Assembly: GCF_032854445.1 (NCBI RefSeq)
Contig: NC_088295.1
Location: 30,374,470 to 30,438,469 of the forward strand
Direction: 5' to 3'
DNA: 64,000 bases
Source: Liolophura sinensis
Lineage: Eukaryota; Mollusca; Polyplacophora; Chitonida; Chitonidae
Under the pieces are notes generated by a model. That model did no database searches and was not told where the DNA came from. It was given only the letters and a program-made list of their open reading frames with translations. Shown in pieces: positions 27,101 to 34,700 of this stretch. Numbering within the stretch: position 1 is the first letter of the stretch; each line of letters starts with the position of its first letter. A program made the position numbers and the translations under genes.

Positions 27101-29379
27101 GGTCTCGACTTCATTTGTGGAAAGATTTCACTTATAACATGAACCTTATCTCAGCTTTATCTTGAAAGGCTTGTCAGTGACCTAGTCACTGACCTAGCTG
27201 AGTGGCTTGTCTGTCTGTTTCTGATCTCTTGTCATGCTCTCTAGCAGGTATTCTCTACTTTCAAAGTTTTGTCAAACAGTGATGTCATATCTCTCTGCCT
27301 CTTTAAAGCTATTTGAAATGATGTAAGCATTGACAGGAAGACATAATATGCATAAACTTTTTTTTTTACATCTATGAAATGTCCTTGATGGTTAGACCAT
27401 CATTACAGATATGTTCTTATAGGTTAATCTGATGAACCCTGCCAGAAAGTGACCTTTTGTCATCTTTTAAATTGGATTTTTGGTCAGATTTGTTTTTTTA
27501 TTTCTCTCACTTTTAATTGCTGTAAAATCACTGTGTATGTCTTTTTCATCAGCCAGAAGAAAACCATACTGTCTTACCCAGGGCAGGGTTGGATTACCCC
27601 AACACAGGATTTTTTAAGAATGCCTTTATGCTGCATAACAGATTGTAACAGTCAGGGTTTCTGATATGTTTTTCTCTTTTTACAGGTACAATGTTAGAGA
27701 CGCCTGGGGCTCCTGGGGTACTGCCTTCACCAAGAAGAGCAAGGCCACTGGAGTTACCTCCCCCTTCTTCTCACCATTCACTATCCGCCAATGGCAGGAC
27801 AGTCAGGGCAACGATGGAGCATCAGGGAATGAAGATCTGTTCTCTAGCCAAAGACATCAGCGTGTCGTTTCAGCGTCTGATGTGATCCGGTACACCCCTG
27901 GGGCTTCTCAACAACCATACCAAGGTAGCTAGTTCAGAGTGGGGATCGAAACACATTAATCTATATTCAATTGATAGACCAATCAGGCTTACGTTTGTTT
28001 TCTAAGAACATTTCAAAATTCATGTGGAATTAAAAATTGAAAAGGTTGTGATTTACACATAGTTGTACCCATACCTTAGATTTGATTGATTTACATGCAA
28101 TCTGAAGATGTGCCACTAATGCAAAATAACCTGAGGCTATCTTAAGTAGAAGATAATGTTTTTAACCTACATGCAAGACATGTTTTGAGGCCTTTTTGCA
28201 TTTATTTTCTGCTATTCTATGTAGCTTTAACATTGGCTTTGAAATCTACCTCGGATATATGATAACTGTACGAAAGAGAAACTGAAACTTGCTTGACATC
28301 AGACCGACTGGTCATTCTACTTTCAGAGAACTGTGACTGGGTTAGGGGTCATGCCTGCATGGCATTTTAATGAGGCAGCACTACAAAGTTGTTATGGGCA
28401 CCAGGCAACTGCGTGGTGGTACCATTGTGATAGGTCACACATATTAATTTATATCCTAACAAAACAGGCTTGTTTTATGTGGAAAAGGGATGGTTCTTGG
28501 CATCAATTCATTTCCCTTTAATAGTAGTATGCAGTGGATGATTGGTTTTGTTGAAAGCAAAACTGGGGGTTATAACAACACCAGGATATGTATCAAGAGT
28601 GACATTCCGGGTTGCATTCATATTTTCCTGTGCCTGATCATTCAGAGAAGGAGTTGGTCTATGATTTAAATAGCTTGAGTTCTTTTACATTCGAAATTAA
28701 ATAAATAACTGCAACAGTGCGTGTAGGCCTTTGTACATTAGCTGTAACATAGTTCGTCATTTAATAATCATGTGGCAAGATTTATAGTTGTTGCAAGATC
28801 AGAGATTTCATGCTTTCTAGTTACAGTGTTTTTAATTTGCTGGTATCAGACTTTTCCATCAGTCAGGGCAGTTTAGTTTTTACATATTTCTTCAGTGTTA
28901 TAACCAGACATTAGTACAGTTGCTACATTTAGAAACATTATTTGTCCACACATTATTAAATTATTACCATTTCCCAATGGGCTCTTGTAATTACAACATA
29001 ATTTGGTTCAGTATTAGATGAAGTTTGATATTTCTTCAGTTGAAGGAGTATCGGAAGAGTCTGGCAATTACTCCTGGGATTATGTCTTCAAGGCGCTGTC
29101 ACCTGATGAAACGGTAAGCATTTATCACCGGCCATACTCCTAGATTTATAACTTATATATTGGTGGTCACTTCTATAGCCGAGAATGTTGTGTGAAACAG
29201 AGGTGTATTAAAGTACGTACGGTACATGTATAGATGTGTACATTGCATGTACTAAACATTGTTTACCCATATACCATTGAAGTTTACGCCTTAATCGTTA
29301 TCCCTTTCAGTTCCACATCAAGCGGCCCGTGGTCAGGAGAGAAAAAATAAGAGCTTATCAGACTGGGGACTCGCCTTGA
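3..29379 (+). CDS. Mucin-4-like transmembrane glycoprotein, 3' part of gene (30 exons in window)
   Basis: Predicted cell-surface protein of the MUC4/SUSD2 class. Coding exons: 1-186, 468-716, 1263-1391, 2241-2438, 2772-3017, 4152-4365, 5685-5863, 6766-6933, 7529-7648, 7931-8056, 8751-8873, 9581-9697, 10393-10638, 11229-11348, 12834-12959, 13799-13906, 14817-14939, 15865-16113, 16864-16989, 17183-17305, 18963-19091, 20061-20149, 20443-20501, 21490-21662, 22408-22507, 25222-25277, 26309-26441, 27686-27924, 29040-29113, 29311-29379. Every junction is AG/GT and phases agree end to end, a strong internal check. The frame from base 3 gives 1,464 codons and a TGA at 29377-29379. Domains in order: AMOP, VWD, post-VWD region, EGF array, SEA, stalk, transmembrane helix, cytoplasmic tail. 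The start and probably a NIDO domain lie upstream. Domain family is confident; orthology to vertebrate MUC4 is not claimed. Exon edges are hand-read and could be off by a base. Confidence 0.88.
468..2438 (+). CDS. VWD domain (exons 468-716, 1263-1391, 2241-2438)
   Basis: Three phase-1 exons encode a von Willebrand D domain. It opens with [12 protein letters not shown], the hallmark GDPH at 479-490, then the YTFNGWGEY signature. The second exon contains a [12 protein letters not shown] stretch. The third ends with [19 protein letters not shown], the conserved GL.G..DGD.NNDF end of VWD, and YRFGQ. In MUC4 and gel-forming mucins the Asp-Pro bond of GDPH is cleaved autocatalytically. That is family knowledge, not shown here. 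Confidence 0.9.
1025..1152 (+). repeat. Two-copy 66-bp tandem duplication
   Basis: Two imperfect direct copies in an intron share 'gtacttaacaagg' at 1033 and 1099, followed by a similar 'cagtgttat' and 'cccagtttc.tccac' block. Confidence 0.6.
2772..5863 (+). CDS. MUC4/SUSD2-type region after VWD (exons 2772-3017, 4152-4365, 5685-5863)
   Basis: The first exon carries [12 protein letters not shown], then LFLSDYNAT and a [11 protein letters not shown]...LRTRD block, matching the segment that follows VWD in MUC4 and SUSD2. The second encodes a beta-rich, cadherin-like stretch ending WTPESIDP, also a MUC4 hallmark. The third ends with a Cys-rich ECQEGWTG element that begins the EGF array. Phase is 1 into the first two exons and 2 into the third. 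Introns between them hold an old SINE (about 3140-3250), a SINE at 5478-5640 and chance ORFs only. Confidence 0.82.
3140..3250 (+). mobile_element. SINE family A, 3' end, old copy
   Basis: Matches the 3' half of the main SINE: a 'gtttcctcccactataatgctg' segment, 'taagtgaaatattctt' and an AAAT-rich tail. Confidence 0.65.
5478..5640 (+). mobile_element. SINE family B fragment (tRNA-derived)
   Basis: Box A-like 'tagtggttaaatg' and box B-like 'ggggttcaaaa' sit about 50 bases apart, as in tRNA-derived SINEs. The body after box B ('cctggacaggga...tttgtagattc.ccacc') matches the repeat at 20735-21020. Confidence 0.5.
6766..6933 (+). CDS. EGF-like exon (first full EGF)
   Basis: Encodes a six-Cys EGF-like module starting [15 protein letters not shown]. 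With the end of the preceding exon (ECQEGWTG) it looks like a split version of the double-EGF exons at 10393 and 15865, which read GWTG..CD.D...C without an intron. The G run at about 7000-7013 lies just downstream in the intron. Confidence 0.8.
   Translation, partial: VLIVSKTITYAWRTPVLKVPVVQTTILPKLLSMANSTNVVTVLPATPSMLRRQSA
7204..7490 (+). repeat. Interspersed repeat family C, copy 1
   Basis: Shares a long diverged match with 38268-38510: 'tgttgctgcctc...actgagaggttagaacaagcaaac', 'catgatac', 'ctttggcagc' and the end 'gactgaaaaatggtttagtacaacattaaaccc'. A CA-rich or microsatellite tail follows in both. It is probably a short non-autonomous element. Confidence 0.6.
7529..10638 (+). CDS. EGF cycle 1: exons 7529-7648, 7931-8056, 8751-8873, 9581-9697, 10393-10638
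   Basis: Five phase-1 exons. The first two and the fourth are calcium-binding EGFs (DVDEC, NIDEC and DIDEC starts, with NT.GG/GSF Tyr/Phe-type cores). The third is an EGF variant without the DxDEC start (NNDPCSS, CEYGC). The fifth encodes a laminin/MEGF-like Cys-rich unit starting [11 protein letters not shown] plus a second EGF. Such domains usually mediate calcium-stabilised rod structure and protein contacts. Exon sizes are 120, 126, 123, 117 and 246, almost the same as in the next cycle. Confidence 0.87.
7680..7930 (+). repeat. Degenerate 33-40 bp repeats ending at a splice acceptor
   Basis: The intron before the exon at 7931 is made of decayed units resembling 'atattgatgaccagtacctgtgtac.aatattttt'. 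The last two (from 7862 and 7895) are nearly identical with a 33-bp period and end in the real acceptor. The units resemble the acceptor plus the first codons of the exon (atattgatgag). Confidence 0.55.
8583..8671 (+). repeat. 29-bp tandem repeat, three copies
   Basis: Three head-to-tail copies start 'gtcacatgtgcaaagttc' at 8584, 8613 and 8642 in the intron upstream of the exon at 8751. Confidence 0.85.
11229..16113 (+). CDS. EGF cycle 2: exons 11229-11348, 12834-12959, 13799-13906, 14817-14939, 15865-16113
   Basis: Repeats the order of cycle 1: DIDEC EGF (120 bp), NVDEC EGF (126), non-DxDEC EGF with CDLNCDQIC (108), DIDEC EGF (123) and a double module starting [11 protein letters not shown] (249). 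All are phase 1. The correspondence of length, phase and module type exon by exon points to internal duplication of a five-exon block. Introns carry the 137-bp repeat triplet (11429-11838), a full SINE (13381-13640) and a reverse SINE (15360-15626). Confidence 0.87.
11429..11838 (+). repeat. 137-bp tandem repeat, three near-identical copies
   Basis: 'agtgtcatgagatac' recurs at 11434, 11571 and 11708. Each unit ends 'ggtcatttagggta'. The unit resembles the 3' half of the inverted-repeat element at 25754-25982, so it looks like a locally amplified MITE fragment. Confidence 0.9.
13381..13640 (+). mobile_element. SINE family A, full-length copy
   Basis: Begins 'ggcctccgtggatcagttgg', a tRNA-like box A, with a box B-like 'gagttcaagtcc' about 60 bases on. 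The body includes 'gctggcttcctctcc' and 'cataatgctgg', and the end is 'gtgaaatattctt...aaaacaccaatt' plus an AAAT tail. This is the reference copy for the family in this window. Confidence 0.85.
15360..15626 (-). mobile_element. SINE family A, full-length copy, reverse
   Basis: The same element inverted: the tail lies at 15360, the 'attatggtgggaggaaacc' core at 15433, and the tRNA-like head ends at 'gagccacggaggcc' near 15623. Confidence 0.85.
16346..16735 (+). mobile_element. Tandemly duplicated tRNA-derived element (family D)
   Basis: Two copies 241 bp apart ('agctttccagtg' at 16346 and 16587). Each contains 'tttagctcagttgg' or 'ttcagctcagttga' followed by 'agagcgct' and a box B-like 'gtttgaat.c'. 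It resembles a Lys/Ala-type tRNA head without a convincing full cloverleaf, so it is called a SINE rather than a tRNA gene. Confidence 0.6.
16864..19091 (+). CDS. EGF cycle 3, incomplete: exons 16864-16989, 17183-17305, 18963-19091
   Basis: DIDEC EGF (126 bp), EINEC EGF (123 bp) and a non-DxDEC EGF with TENCEYGC (129 bp) match positions 1, 2 and 3 of the earlier cycles. Positions 4 and 5 are absent and the SEA domain follows. The middle exon has INEC in place of IDEC. Its 3' end (from about 17249) seeds the 74-bp minisatellite that fills most of the next intron. Confidence 0.87.
17249..18690 (+). repeat. 74-bp minisatellite seeded by an exon 3' end and its donor
   Basis: About 19-20 units. 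'gtaatcatg' recurs at 17306, 17380 and 17454 and onward every 74 bases. Unit 1 overlaps the last roughly 57 bases of the exon 17183-17305 (cys-his-gln-gly...), and all later units repeat that coding segment plus the donor and the first intron bases. Only the first donor keeps the reading frame: read-through meets a stop at about 17431. Confidence 0.92.
18722..18870 (-). mobile_element. SINE family A, degenerate reverse copy
   Basis: 'gtgttttacaccgaatt', 'cattattgtgggaggaaa', 'gagctggacttgaactca' and 'gcattggtgaga' occur in the order expected of a reverse family A SINE, with an internal deletion. Confidence 0.55.
19110..20060 (+). other. Intron with decayed SINE remnants
   Basis: No exon seen. 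Two weak family A tails end at about 19400 ('aaaagtgagatattctt') and 19550 ('gtgaagtattcttgag...aataaataaaa'). The rest is unassigned AT-rich intron up to the SEA exon. Confidence 0.4.
20061..21662 (+). CDS. SEA domain (exons 20061-20149, 20443-20501, 21490-21662)
   Basis: Begins [15 protein letters not shown], a typical first SEA strand, and continues with a helix-like LYSKY region. It then reaches [14 protein letters not shown] across the junction of exons two and three. The G/SVIV (21494-21508) corresponds to the G/SVVV site where SEA domains of transmembrane mucins self-cleave between Gly and Ser. Phases are 1, 0, 2 and 1 across the four junctions. Two similar 300-bp direct repeats flank the third exon. 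Confidence 0.85.
20735..21020 (+). mobile_element. SINE family B copy
   Basis: Contains the box B-like 'cgggttcaaaa', the 'ttggacagagagttattttgcagattccacc' type body (seen also at 5478) and a tail 'attcttgagtatggtgttgaaacagcaatcagataaataaat'-like end shared with other tRNA SINEs here. Confidence 0.55.
21065..21365 (+). repeat. Direct repeat flanking a SEA exon, left copy
   Basis: About 300 bp matching 21695-21995 with few differences, sharing 'cattaatgatgtcccttgac', 'gccatatgcctaataat' and 'gatgatgatgttgcggg'. The exon 21490-21662 lies between the two copies. Confidence 0.85.
21695..21995 (+). repeat. Direct repeat flanking a SEA exon, right copy
   Basis: Second copy of the 300-bp segment at 21065-21365, same orientation, about 630 bp away. 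Confidence 0.85.
22408..22507 (+). CDS. Cys-rich exon after SEA
   Basis: Short exon with CDWNPCP...[12 protein letters not shown], four Cys in an EGF-half pattern, ending TDR in phase 2. It lies between SEA and the stalk. Its last roughly 30 bases plus the donor gtatgt form the first unit of the 92-bp minisatellite. Confidence 0.75.
22478..24535 (+). repeat. 92-bp minisatellite seeded by an exon 3' end and its donor
   Basis: About 22 units of 92 bp, with donor-like 'ggtatgttg' at 22508, 22600, 22692 and onward. Unit 1 starts inside the exon 22408-22507 (coding cactaatgttacctgtactgatag), so each unit carries a copy of the exon end and donor. The variant bases of unit 1 recur exactly 552 bp later (donor at 23060), a six-unit higher-order repeat. 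Confidence 0.93.
24590..24772 (+). mobile_element. SINE family A, 5'-degraded copy
   Basis: 'ctgtggatggtcatgggttcccc', 'tctcccaccataacactgg', 'aagtgaaatactcttgagt' and an AAAT tail, fused to the end of the 92-bp array. Confidence 0.7.
25222..25277 (+). CDS. Thr-rich juxtamembrane stalk exon
   Basis: Encodes [18 protein letters not shown], a 56-bp exon rich in Thr and Ala that would suit O-glycosylation just outside the membrane. It is joined by phase 2 upstream and phase 1 downstream, with acceptor tttttgttag and donor gtatgg. Confidence 0.72.
25322..25520 (+). mobile_element. SINE family A, 3'-truncated copy
   Basis: 'agagctcaagtccagcttatg', 'ggcttcctctctgg', 'ccagcggatggtgatg' and 'tttcctcccaccctgat' follow the family A order. 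The tail is missing. Confidence 0.65.
25754..25982. mobile_element. MITE-like element with terminal inverted repeats
   Basis: About 229 bp bounded by 'aaattaccctaaatgac' on the left and its inverse 'gtcatttagggtaaatt' on the right. It has no coding capacity. Its right half resembles the 137-bp tandem unit at 11429-11838. Confidence 0.7.
26103..26205 (-). mobile_element. SINE family A, truncated reverse copy
   Basis: 'tttatttacttatttgattg', 'gttttacgccgttctcaaga', 'cggcggccagcattatggtg' and 'ggaaactgggcagagc' are the reverse tail and core. The head is missing. Confidence 0.75.
26309..26441 (+). CDS. Transmembrane helix exon
   Basis: Reads DWRLG and then a hydrophobic run of about 23 residues (from [11 protein letters not shown] through FMIVLW). 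CRSRDKGD follows as a positively charged stop-transfer flank with a juxtamembrane Cys that could be palmitoylated. This fixes a type I topology with the EGF/SEA side outside the cell. Confidence 0.85.
27686..29379 (+). CDS. Cytoplasmic tail (exons 27686-27924, 29040-29113, 29311-29379)
   Basis: Three exons finish the protein with roughly 125 residues beyond the membrane exon, rich in Ser, Gln, Gly and basic residues and with no domain I recognise. The last exon encodes [20 protein letters not shown] before SP and TGA at 29377-29379. Ser/Tyr-rich stretches such as [10 protein letters not shown] could be phosphorylation sites, which is inference only. Introns here show no recognisable repeats apart from T-rich tracts. 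Confidence 0.8.
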
Positions 29380-31711
29380 CAAGGTTGACAGCTGTGGAAT
29401 ATTGACTACATGTACCTGTCATATGAAGATGTGAACTGCTTTCGCTTATTATCACACAGATCAAGGTCCAGCGACTGCTAGCAGAATAACAACGACATAA
29501 TGAACTCAGTTAATTGGTATCTCCCATTTTGTTTCAGTGATGCAGGCACAAGTATTCCACTTGCCTTAGTAACTGAAAATCATATATTTTGCCAAAGCAA
29601 ATGTGACGTAATGTTTATAAATGTATTTGTAATAGATAACATTTAATTTTCTTTGATCAAGTTAAGGCTTTGGAGTTGTATGTTACGTCATGTTCAGTGA
29701 GATTTTGAACTGAATTGTCGTATTGTGCTCTCGAGAAAAGACAAGAGTTAACTCATTGCTAATGCGTCATATTTTGCCCCTGTATATATCTGTATGTTGT
29801 AATATGAATGGTGAAAATGATAAAAACAAATGGGGATGGATGAGTTAAGATGACATTGGTCAGGAAGGGGCCTGTTTTACCAAGCTACCCTAACCGTGTA
29901 CGGACTGTTGGGGAAATTATGCAGACTATGGTCGCCAACTAAGGGTTACGCTACGGAAAAAAAATTACTACAAAAGTAAAACTGTCTATAAATGTTTTGC
30001 CAGCTTACATTACTGCTGTCTGTGGCCGCTGTGTACCAATGTGATCGGTTGAATCAATTACAATTTTTGTTAAATTAGATTTAAAATGTAAATCAATTAA
30101 ATTACTTTATATAAATAACATCATTTTTATCACTTGCATTTATGATACGGATTGTGACTATCACAAAAAAAAAATGGCAGACAGAAGTTGAGTTATAAAC
30201 GATAAAAGTTTCAAAGATAGAACACCTAACAATTTTAAAGCCGAATTTAGTTCCTGGTAGCCACATACCGACTTCACTAAGGATTTTGATCTGTCTTTCG
30301 AAAATCTAAGACAAAAAGCTTGTTTGTGGAATGGCCTAGACAAAAATGCTAGCCAGCTAATTACTGTCTAAACTTAGCTTATACATTTTTTGTGTGAAAC
30401 AGACCCTGAGGTGTTTCTTGCGATTTTGTGTGTTTGCACCATATTCTAATGACTGGCTACAAAATAGACAATTTTGTTATCTGTGTGTCACAGGGAAATT
30501 GATTCTCTCTCCACTTGCTCAAATAGATTTATTTTTGTAATTTTGTATTTATAAATTTTGAGATGATAGGTATTTTTTGAGTTTTTGAGTATGGAAGTTA
30601 AATAATCGTATGCAATGATGATTTTGGTGTTGTGAAATTCCATTAGTTGTGTAGGCGTACTCCAGTGGGAGCTGGCATGGTTTTAACGCTACTGAGAAAG
30701 CAGAAATGCGCTCTGATCCATTCACACACAGCTAGCAGGAAGCTAGCAATGGTTCCTGCTAAATAACGTTTAAAAAAGACTACATATACACAAAGGCTGT
30801 GAAGAAATATGTATCGATAAAAGCTAGGGTGTTTTGTAAAATGGGTCACACTTGAACGACTAATGAAATACATTTTATACTAGTGGTGTATTTATATTTG
30901 GTTAATCTTGAATATATGTTCTAGTTTTTTACAACTAATCCTCGACGTATATTGAATTCTGTGCATATATAACATTTACTGGATTTGGTGCTCAAATATT
31001 ATGTGTAATCGTGACAGTTGGATATAAATTGTGTACACAGGAAAGTATTATTAATCTCTATTTATCTTCAGTCATCTTTATTCATATTATACTTATATAC
31101 CGATAAGTAGAGAAACTTATTTATACTGTGTATGTTGAGAAAAGCAACTTGTGTTTAAGAACATGTCGACATATAAAGTACTTGCGTGTCTTACATGTCT
31201 GTTCTCTTTTCTGACGAAGACCAACAGCACAGGTATATAAAAAGGTATGTGTATTGCAACCAGCCCAAGTATTTACTGATGTTATGTTAAGTTTGTGAAA
31301 ATTAAATGCATTTTAAACTTATAGTAATATACATCATTGACATTGTATGATTTTACTGACAGTGTCTGTCTTCTTTCTTCCTTGCACTATGCTGGGAAAC
31401 TTGAGAATTGATAAATCTGATCACCATTCGGTAGTCTGGAGTATGGGGTTTAACACATCAAAGGACATACATGCATGAAGTTGCTGCGTTTCACTTTATA
31501 ACTGTCCAGGCTGTACACGTGAATTTATGGCGATAAGATTTTTGGTTGTAAGGTCACTGGTTCGAAACGCGGAGTGGTTGCGGCCAAATTATAGCGCTAG
31601 AATATTTGCTATACTCCAGAAGTGGGAGTCCCAGATTTTTGACTGAGAAATGTACTAGTTTTTAAATTCCCCATGCTAACACAAAGTCATATTTACTCTA
31701 AAGCTGCTGGA
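29380..31711 (+). other. 3' UTR of the mucin-like gene and convergent intergenic DNA
   Basis: No exon or clear element is seen over this 2.3-kb stretch between the two converging transcription units. I found no perfect AATAAA soon after the stop; ATTAAA variants near 30085 and 31298 are possible poly(A) signals. A box B-like 'tcactggttcgaaacgc' at about 31555 may mark a SINE relic. Confidence 0.5.
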
Positions 31712-31717
31712 TTTATT
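31712..31717 (-). terminator. Poly(A) signal of SIAE copy 1
   Basis: AATAAA on the minus strand only 6 bases after the TGA (31726-31724). Copy 2 has AATAAA at 40313-40308 and copy 4 has ATTAAA at 52768-52763, all within 10 bases of the stop, so the closeness is conserved. Confidence 0.6.
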
Positions 31718-31723
31718 TCTCAC

Positions 31724-34700
31724 TCAAGCATAATAACCTAGAGACAAATAAGGCGGCGCAGGTAAGGCATTAGATTTGCTGTAGATTGCGCATTTCTTCG
31801 CGGGACACGGACTCTCCCTCCAGGCGTACCTGACGCCAAGGATATGGACGTTGGCGCCGCAGTTCTGACTGTACGTTAAATCAATGGATGACGTTCGTTG
31901 TTTCCTTATAGGCGCTGGCTTCCATTCGGCGTCGTTTGTGAGGCACTTTACGTTGACATTCGCAGAACAGCATACCTGAATAAATAAAATAACGAAACTT
32001 AGTTTATCGGTACCGTTCACCGCAGCGAAGGCTTTGACCAAGCCAAATATGTTTCGTCTTAAAACACGTGAAACCCATTAATGATCAGTTCTTAGGCAAA
32101 TAACACCAGTTGGGCCAGTTTTACCGAACAACTGCTTCTGGTAGAACAGTTTTGAAGATATACTAAAATTGTACAATGATTTTTCGATTTTTCGCGATTA
32201 GCATAGCATTCATACTCGTCACGAAACATGGTGCCTTTGTATTGAGTCACAACGCAGGTAGTATATTTAGAATTCATACCTCGTAACCGTCATTGCTTCT
32301 GACCTCGATGGGCGTCCTTCCGCTGTCAAACTCTATGGTCACGATACCCGAGGTCGGGTTGACGGACACTGTGGTAGGGAAAGGCCCCTGATATCGTACG
32401 TTAGGAACCCCGTAAGCCACAGCTTCGGCGGCCAGACCCAGGCGGAGACCAACGTCTTGTTTGTTTTTTGGGTGAGTACTACAATTAAAAGCATAATGGG
32501 AAAAATAATGGTCATTCTGGACCGGGAAGACACTATATCTACATCCTATTAAATAATCTTTTAACTTCAAAGATGGCGATCAGTTTTATAGCTTGAAACC
32601 AAAGTGCCTGGTACGAACGTTCCCACATATGAAGTACAGATACGCGCACCATATTAGTGGGTTAAAAATGGTCTTCAACGAAGTTAACACTCGGCAAAAG
32701 TTTGCATGATGATCGTTGATAGATAATTGTTACTGTCCCAATGAAAAGTGAGAAGCTGTGGTTCCAGGATTTCCCTCTCCAAGGCCAGGATCTCCAAGAC
32801 CGACATCTCCTACATCTTTACGACTGAGATACAACCATCTTAATACACGACCACGACTCTCTTTGCGGTAAATAAATAAGGTCTTCTTTTTTACTGCAAT
32901 TTAGTTTCGGGAAGGCCATTGTAATACTAACTGATTTCGGCATTAGGCCTATATATCGCCATGGTTTTATTAGCAGTTAGGTTAAGTTAGTGATTGCTGC
33001 CGGATAGATGCAAGGGTAGGACTAAGAGCTTACGTATTCCAAGGACTGTCGTAATCGGCAAGATCCATTGCTACAGACATAAAGACCTTGTTCATGACGG
33101 AGTTGGGTACGTAACCATAACCAGCTGTCTGAGCCCACCGTAGTGCCGGGAAGCTACCAATAGTGCTCTGCTGGGTCCAAGGGGCAATCTGTCGACAAAA
33201 ACACCGGTTGACTGCCTGAGCTGTGATTTGGATACTTCGCTTATAAGCCCTTTGCTTACTTTCATCACCACTCCATGTAATGAGAAACTATCGGCCAGAT
33301 AAAATCATTTTAACACTATATATATGTAACAGGTACAAGTCAAATCTTTTCTTTGAGCTATTGTTGGCAAATAGAGCAATTTAATTTGATTAGGTAATAT
33401 GAATTTTAGTAAAAAAAATCTCCAGTAGGCCTACATCCTCTTTTATGTCTCTCATGTTCTCATCTGTATAACAATACAAAAAGTTTACAAAGAGAGTAAT
33501 TACACATGTGCAGGAATTGTTTAAATGTCCATTTACAAACAAAGCTCTTTGTTTGGCGATAAATGAACACGTGCTATAACACATTTACAGAACATTCGAG
33601 TCTTTGAGAAACCCGTCATAAATGTTTTCATTCTGAACTGCGAAGTAAATGCTGTAAAAGCCAGACCGCCAGTGACTTGAATCTATGCCAAACACTGTCA
33701 TGCATATGTTTATCTAACGGAAGTTCCAAGGATAATCCCTGATACCAAGCATGCAAAAGTTCACATAAACCAGTAGTACATTGACTTTGTATAATAGGTG
33801 ATGCAAACTGAACTAGTTTTTGACCACTAGCGTATCCGTCAAATATTGCATGTATGCATGTGTAACTACTCAACCCAGCGTTTAAATGGATAACTTCCAC
33901 TGCTAGGAAATGCACGGCCAACGTGCCCTAAAATGTGAACTTAGATGGTTGAACAGAGGCTTTTAAGCGGTAATAAAACTTGTAAAGTGTAGTAATATTG
34001 TGAAGCCCGACATTCTCGTGATTCACTTGTATAGCATAAAGCAGCGTTTTATGGCCATAATTGCGAGACCCCATTTTTCAAACAATTTATAACGTCATTT
34101 CCAAAAGCAAAAGAAAGACCTTTGATATTCTAGGTATGACATAAAATTCAGATTTCAAAATCCTATAATTGGTCGGTAATTTCAAGTATGAATACAAATC
34201 AGTCGGTCCATAATACGGTTAAAACCGTTGTTGCGAAATCAAAAAAAGCTGATCCTCATTTAAAATATTTACCTGAACGAATCCAAAAGGGAATATGGCA
34301 TCCGTTTCACCGCCTGATCCCTCGTGGAATGTTTGCCTCCAACTTTTGATCATCGCGGGGAAAAGACATTTGTAAGCTGAAGGATCCCGTGCGTTTGTCT
34401 CACCTGGAAATGCCCAAAACGCCCACATACATTCTTTTGAAACTGAGCAAAAGCCATTGTTTCTGTATAAGTGTGAATGTTTGAGTCTTTTGATGTGTAC
34501 TGGTTCTTTGATCTAGTTACTTTTCCGTAGAGGAAAGGCAGCGTCTAATTATAATGCTACTTTATAACAATTTTTAATGAACTTTGATATACAAGTTACT
34601 AATTCAGCTCTCCAATAATGTATTCAAAATTCAGACCACCTCAACAATGTCATTCCATTGCCTCTAACACCACAGCCACATGGCGAAGTCTTTGAATAAA

